Positions 61,131-64,000 of a DNA stretch of 64,000 nucleotides are shown here, in pieces; the first letter of the stretch is position 1; each line of letters begins with the position of its first letter. The stretch is taken from positions 4,170,001 through 4,234,000 of the forward strand of contig LR746269.1 of NCBI GenBank assembly GCA_902729315.2. Reading direction: 5' to 3'. The position numbers were made by a program, and so were the translations under genes. A model generated the notes under the pieces. The model did no database searches. It was not told where the DNA came from and saw only the letters and a list, made by a program, of their open reading frames with translations. This stretch comes from Spirodela intermedia (lineage: Eukaryota > Streptophyta > Magnoliopsida > Alismatales > Araceae).

Positions 61131-63544
61131 CCTTTATGATGCTGAAGTCTTGGTCGGCTTCGCCCACGCAAGCTAAGCCAGGCCTGGAAGTGAATCTGTT
61201 GGAGTCATTTGTCCGGTCATCCTCTTCCAGGAGGACGTTTTTATCTGTGGGAGAAAGATATGCCATACCTGCTTACTCATTGTACGCCTCTGCCGTCCCA
61301 TTGCCCATATGATTCGGCCTGCTTTGTCGGCCAAGAGAAAGGGGGACGAAGGAGAGGCGAAAAGAAGAAACTAGAAGAAGAGAGCAGTTGACCCGAAAAG
61401 TGCGAGTCTTCAAATCTTCGGCCGCCCACCGGGGCACCCTCGTGTCCCACGCCGCGACGCAGTTAGACTATGAGCTTCCGCTTACGCAGTCACCAAGAAC
61501 TCCCGCATGAGTTCATTGACTAACTCCCTCCATTAATTATTCACACGCTCTCTTGGCGTTTCTTTGATGAGTTTTTGATGTGAGAAAAAAATCAACTTAA
61601 AATAAATAGAAAAAGAAGTTAAAAAGGTCGATGATATCACTCATGATAAAGTTTATAAAAAATAAAATATCAACTATAATGAACCATGTGATTCCTTGGA
61701 AATGTATTTATCGTGGAATCAATAGAAGAGAACGTTGTAATTGTGAGAAAATTGTGAATATTTATTTAGATCTCAGACGACAGTCAAGTTAGCCTAAGAA
61801 ATGAGAAAAATGCCAAAACAGACATAAAATTAAGCCTATGGTGCGTCATATATCCTGATTGTGATGCCAATGTAATAAATAAATTTAATAACATTTAGGT
61901 CAAGTTGTTCTTGGGTTTCATGATGTAAACCCATTAACAATAAAACATATTCTTCTTATCAGTTGATTTTCTTCCTCGAAGAGCTAATGTTTCTTGAGTT
62001 AGTCATCCTTTTAACCTTCCTTGATTTATTTCATCCATTTGGTAATATGAAAGGACTAAAACACTGATTACTATGTAATAAGCACAAGAGGTATAGTTCT
62101 GTGCTCTTAAGTTTATAGGATGCACAATTTTATAATCATGCATTTTACTTCTAAACTTATAAAGAGCACCCATAGGCTTCTATTTCCATGTACCTTTTGT
62201 AAGATCACCTTAGGCTTCTAATGTTACATTCAACAACTATGTTTCTTTTGTCCTTATAAGCTTATGCGGAGAGTTGCATTCAATTTATCAAGGTTACATT
62301 GTATATGTCAGGTTTCACTTACATTTAAGCTAATGTACAATTATGTTTCTATTGGTAACATTGCATATGTATACTTAATTTTCCGATGATGCTTCTGCAA
62401 AGAGCTTGATAGCTTCTCTTTGCAATGAGTACTTAAGTATAGAGCCTATAGGCTCATGAAATTCAAATTTAACTTTATGTTTATTTTCATAAGCATGTGT
62501 ATAGAGCCTTAAAAGCTAGCAAGAAGGAAGATAAGGATTGCACGAGTTGAAGAACAACTTGGAACCTAAGAAGAGAAAGAAAGACATAAGAAGAGTAGAG
62601 GGAGTGATTAAATTTGGAAGCCTAAATAGCTTTGATGATGATAAAATAGATACAAGAGTAAAATGATAACCATAGAAAATAGAACTATATTATTAGATCA
62701 TATAAATTATAGAAAATCAGAAGAGCCCTTAAATTGAGAAAACAAGAGTTAAATTTACATTATATGATAAATTAAAATTAGGGTCACCCTAGAATATACA
62801 TAAATAGATTGTAGATGTTGTAATATGATTCATATAATGTTTACCACATTTTACAGTAATTTTATCCATAGGAAATATATACCTCTTTTGTATAGGTAAT
62901 ATAGTTGAAGATAAAAAAAATAATAATGAAGTGTGGCACAAAAGGACAATAGAGGGAGGACAACTAAAAAAAGACACATAGCTATTGGGACATGTTCCAA
63001 CTAAGAGAAGACCATCTTGCTAATATTAAAAAAAATTATAAAATAAAAAAATATGTATAAAAGGAATGCTCTCCCCAAATCTCACACAAGGGAGAATCAT
63101 TGAATGCGCAAAATTGATAACAAAGCTTGCCAAAACGACAAGAGCTGTCAACATAGAAATTCATCTCTAGAAGACCGAGCTAAAATGTCTAGAATAGTAA
63201 TTCACATTTCTTTAAAAGTATTTCTAGTACATAGGCCAATTGAGAGCCATTAACGTAAAAACATTAATTAGGTGTTAATCTAGTTGGCCTTGCGTAGAGC
63301 TTTAGAATGAGAAGTGGGAAGATGAATGCTCCTCTATTTAGCCTCCTAGAGTTGCAAATCTAAAAGTGAGAAGTTGAACGCTTCTTTATTTGACCCCTAC
63401 AATTGTGGATCTAGAAGAGTATTCTTGGTGAAATATAATTTTTGGTTAGAATTATTGAATTTAGTGAAGAAAAACTGCTACAAATGTTTTGCATGAGTAA
63501 TATTGGTTTTTGGAGTCATGATTGTTCTGATGTTTTGATAATAA
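61131..63544. other. CML 3' flank and gene-free region
   Basis: The first about 400 bases are moderately GC-rich and probably include the 3' UTR. The remainder is AT-rich without a credible ORF or a recognised repeat family. Confidence 0.45.
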
Positions 63545-64000
63545 TGATGTGTCTTCATTATTATGAGTTAATAATTAGTTAGTTATATAGTTTAAGCCTT
63601 AAATCATGATAAATAAACTTATATTTGTGTTAAATTATGAAAAATAATTTTTAATTTGTTAATATGATTTTTACTAATTATGTGATTTTATGTGAATTTA
63701 TATAATTTTTATAATCTTATTTTTGAGATAAATGAAGAGAAATAAAATAAAATAAAATAAAATATAAAAAGAGACCAATTGACCAGCCGAGCTTGCAAAT
63801 GGGTTGGAATCATAGTTGGGTAAGGCCACAAGTATGATGCCCAATCGACTATTGATTGGTAGAAAGAATGTGTGTCACTTTACATTTACATCACTTGTGG
63901 CTAGTTGAGTGTGGGGGAAGGAGTGGTCATACACACATGAGAAAGAGACTTATTGATCATAGAATCTCATTTTAGTATATATATGTCTCAAAATGTAGAA
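63545..64000 (-). mobile_element. Family A LTR-like repeat, inverted, cut by the window edge
   Basis: Begins TGATGTGTCTTCATTATTATG and follows the order of the inverted copy at 40024: an AT-rich head, (AAAAT)n near 63745, then the segment with CTTGTGGCTAGTTGAGTGTG and ATACACACATGAGA. The element continues beyond the window. Confidence 0.65.

Overview
The window is nuclear DNA of a flowering plant. Intron-rich genes of plant type sit among nested, decayed LTR-type repeats in AT-rich DNA. Strongly GC-rich first exons (the amidohydrolase) and a GC-rich single-exon calmodulin-like gene lean towards a monocot; that placement is an inference and no species can be named from the sequence.

Four protein-coding genes can be rebuilt with matching splice phases. 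(1) A GPI ethanolamine-phosphate transferase 1 (PIG-N/Mcd4 type), + strand, 18 exons from 969 to 19508, 998 aa. (2) An IAA-amino-acid hydrolase of the ILR1/ILL family (M20D amidohydrolase), - strand, five exons from 25051 down to 22644, 425 aa. It converges on gene 1. (3) The mRNA decapping activator DCP1, + strand, eight exons from 44114 to 50402, 369 aa. (4) A single-exon calmodulin-like protein of the CML41 kind, + strand, 60426 to 61130, 234 aa. The four genes belong to unrelated pathways (GPI-anchor synthesis, auxin release, mRNA decay, calcium signalling), and nothing suggests they act together.

The rest is mostly repeats. Two families without recognisable coding capacity dominate. Family A is about 1.7-1.9 kb, with TG...CA ends, beginning TGTGACATAA and ending GAAGACTTATCA. 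It occurs in several full, partial or nested copies between 19.7 and 35.7 kb, inverted at 40.0-41.9 kb, nested at 54.8-56.7 kb and inverted at the right edge. Family B is about 2.16 kb, beginning TGTTAAAG and ending CACATCA. It lies at 37.8-40.0 kb, next to a degenerate copia-type gag on the minus strand, and at 53.2-57.2 kb as a probable solo LTR flanked by a perfect 5-bp duplication (CCTAT) and itself carrying a nested family A copy.

The most unusual structure is a 2.57-kb block present twice, 10,993 bp apart (about 19801-22373 and 30794-33366), flanking the auxin-conjugate hydrolase. The right copy is continuous with intact elements. The left copy is cut off inside elements and begins with short filler pieces that match the far end of the right copy. 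This looks like a templated insertion between two convergent genes. No RNA genes, CRISPR arrays or intact transposases were found, and I see no new multi-gene system here.
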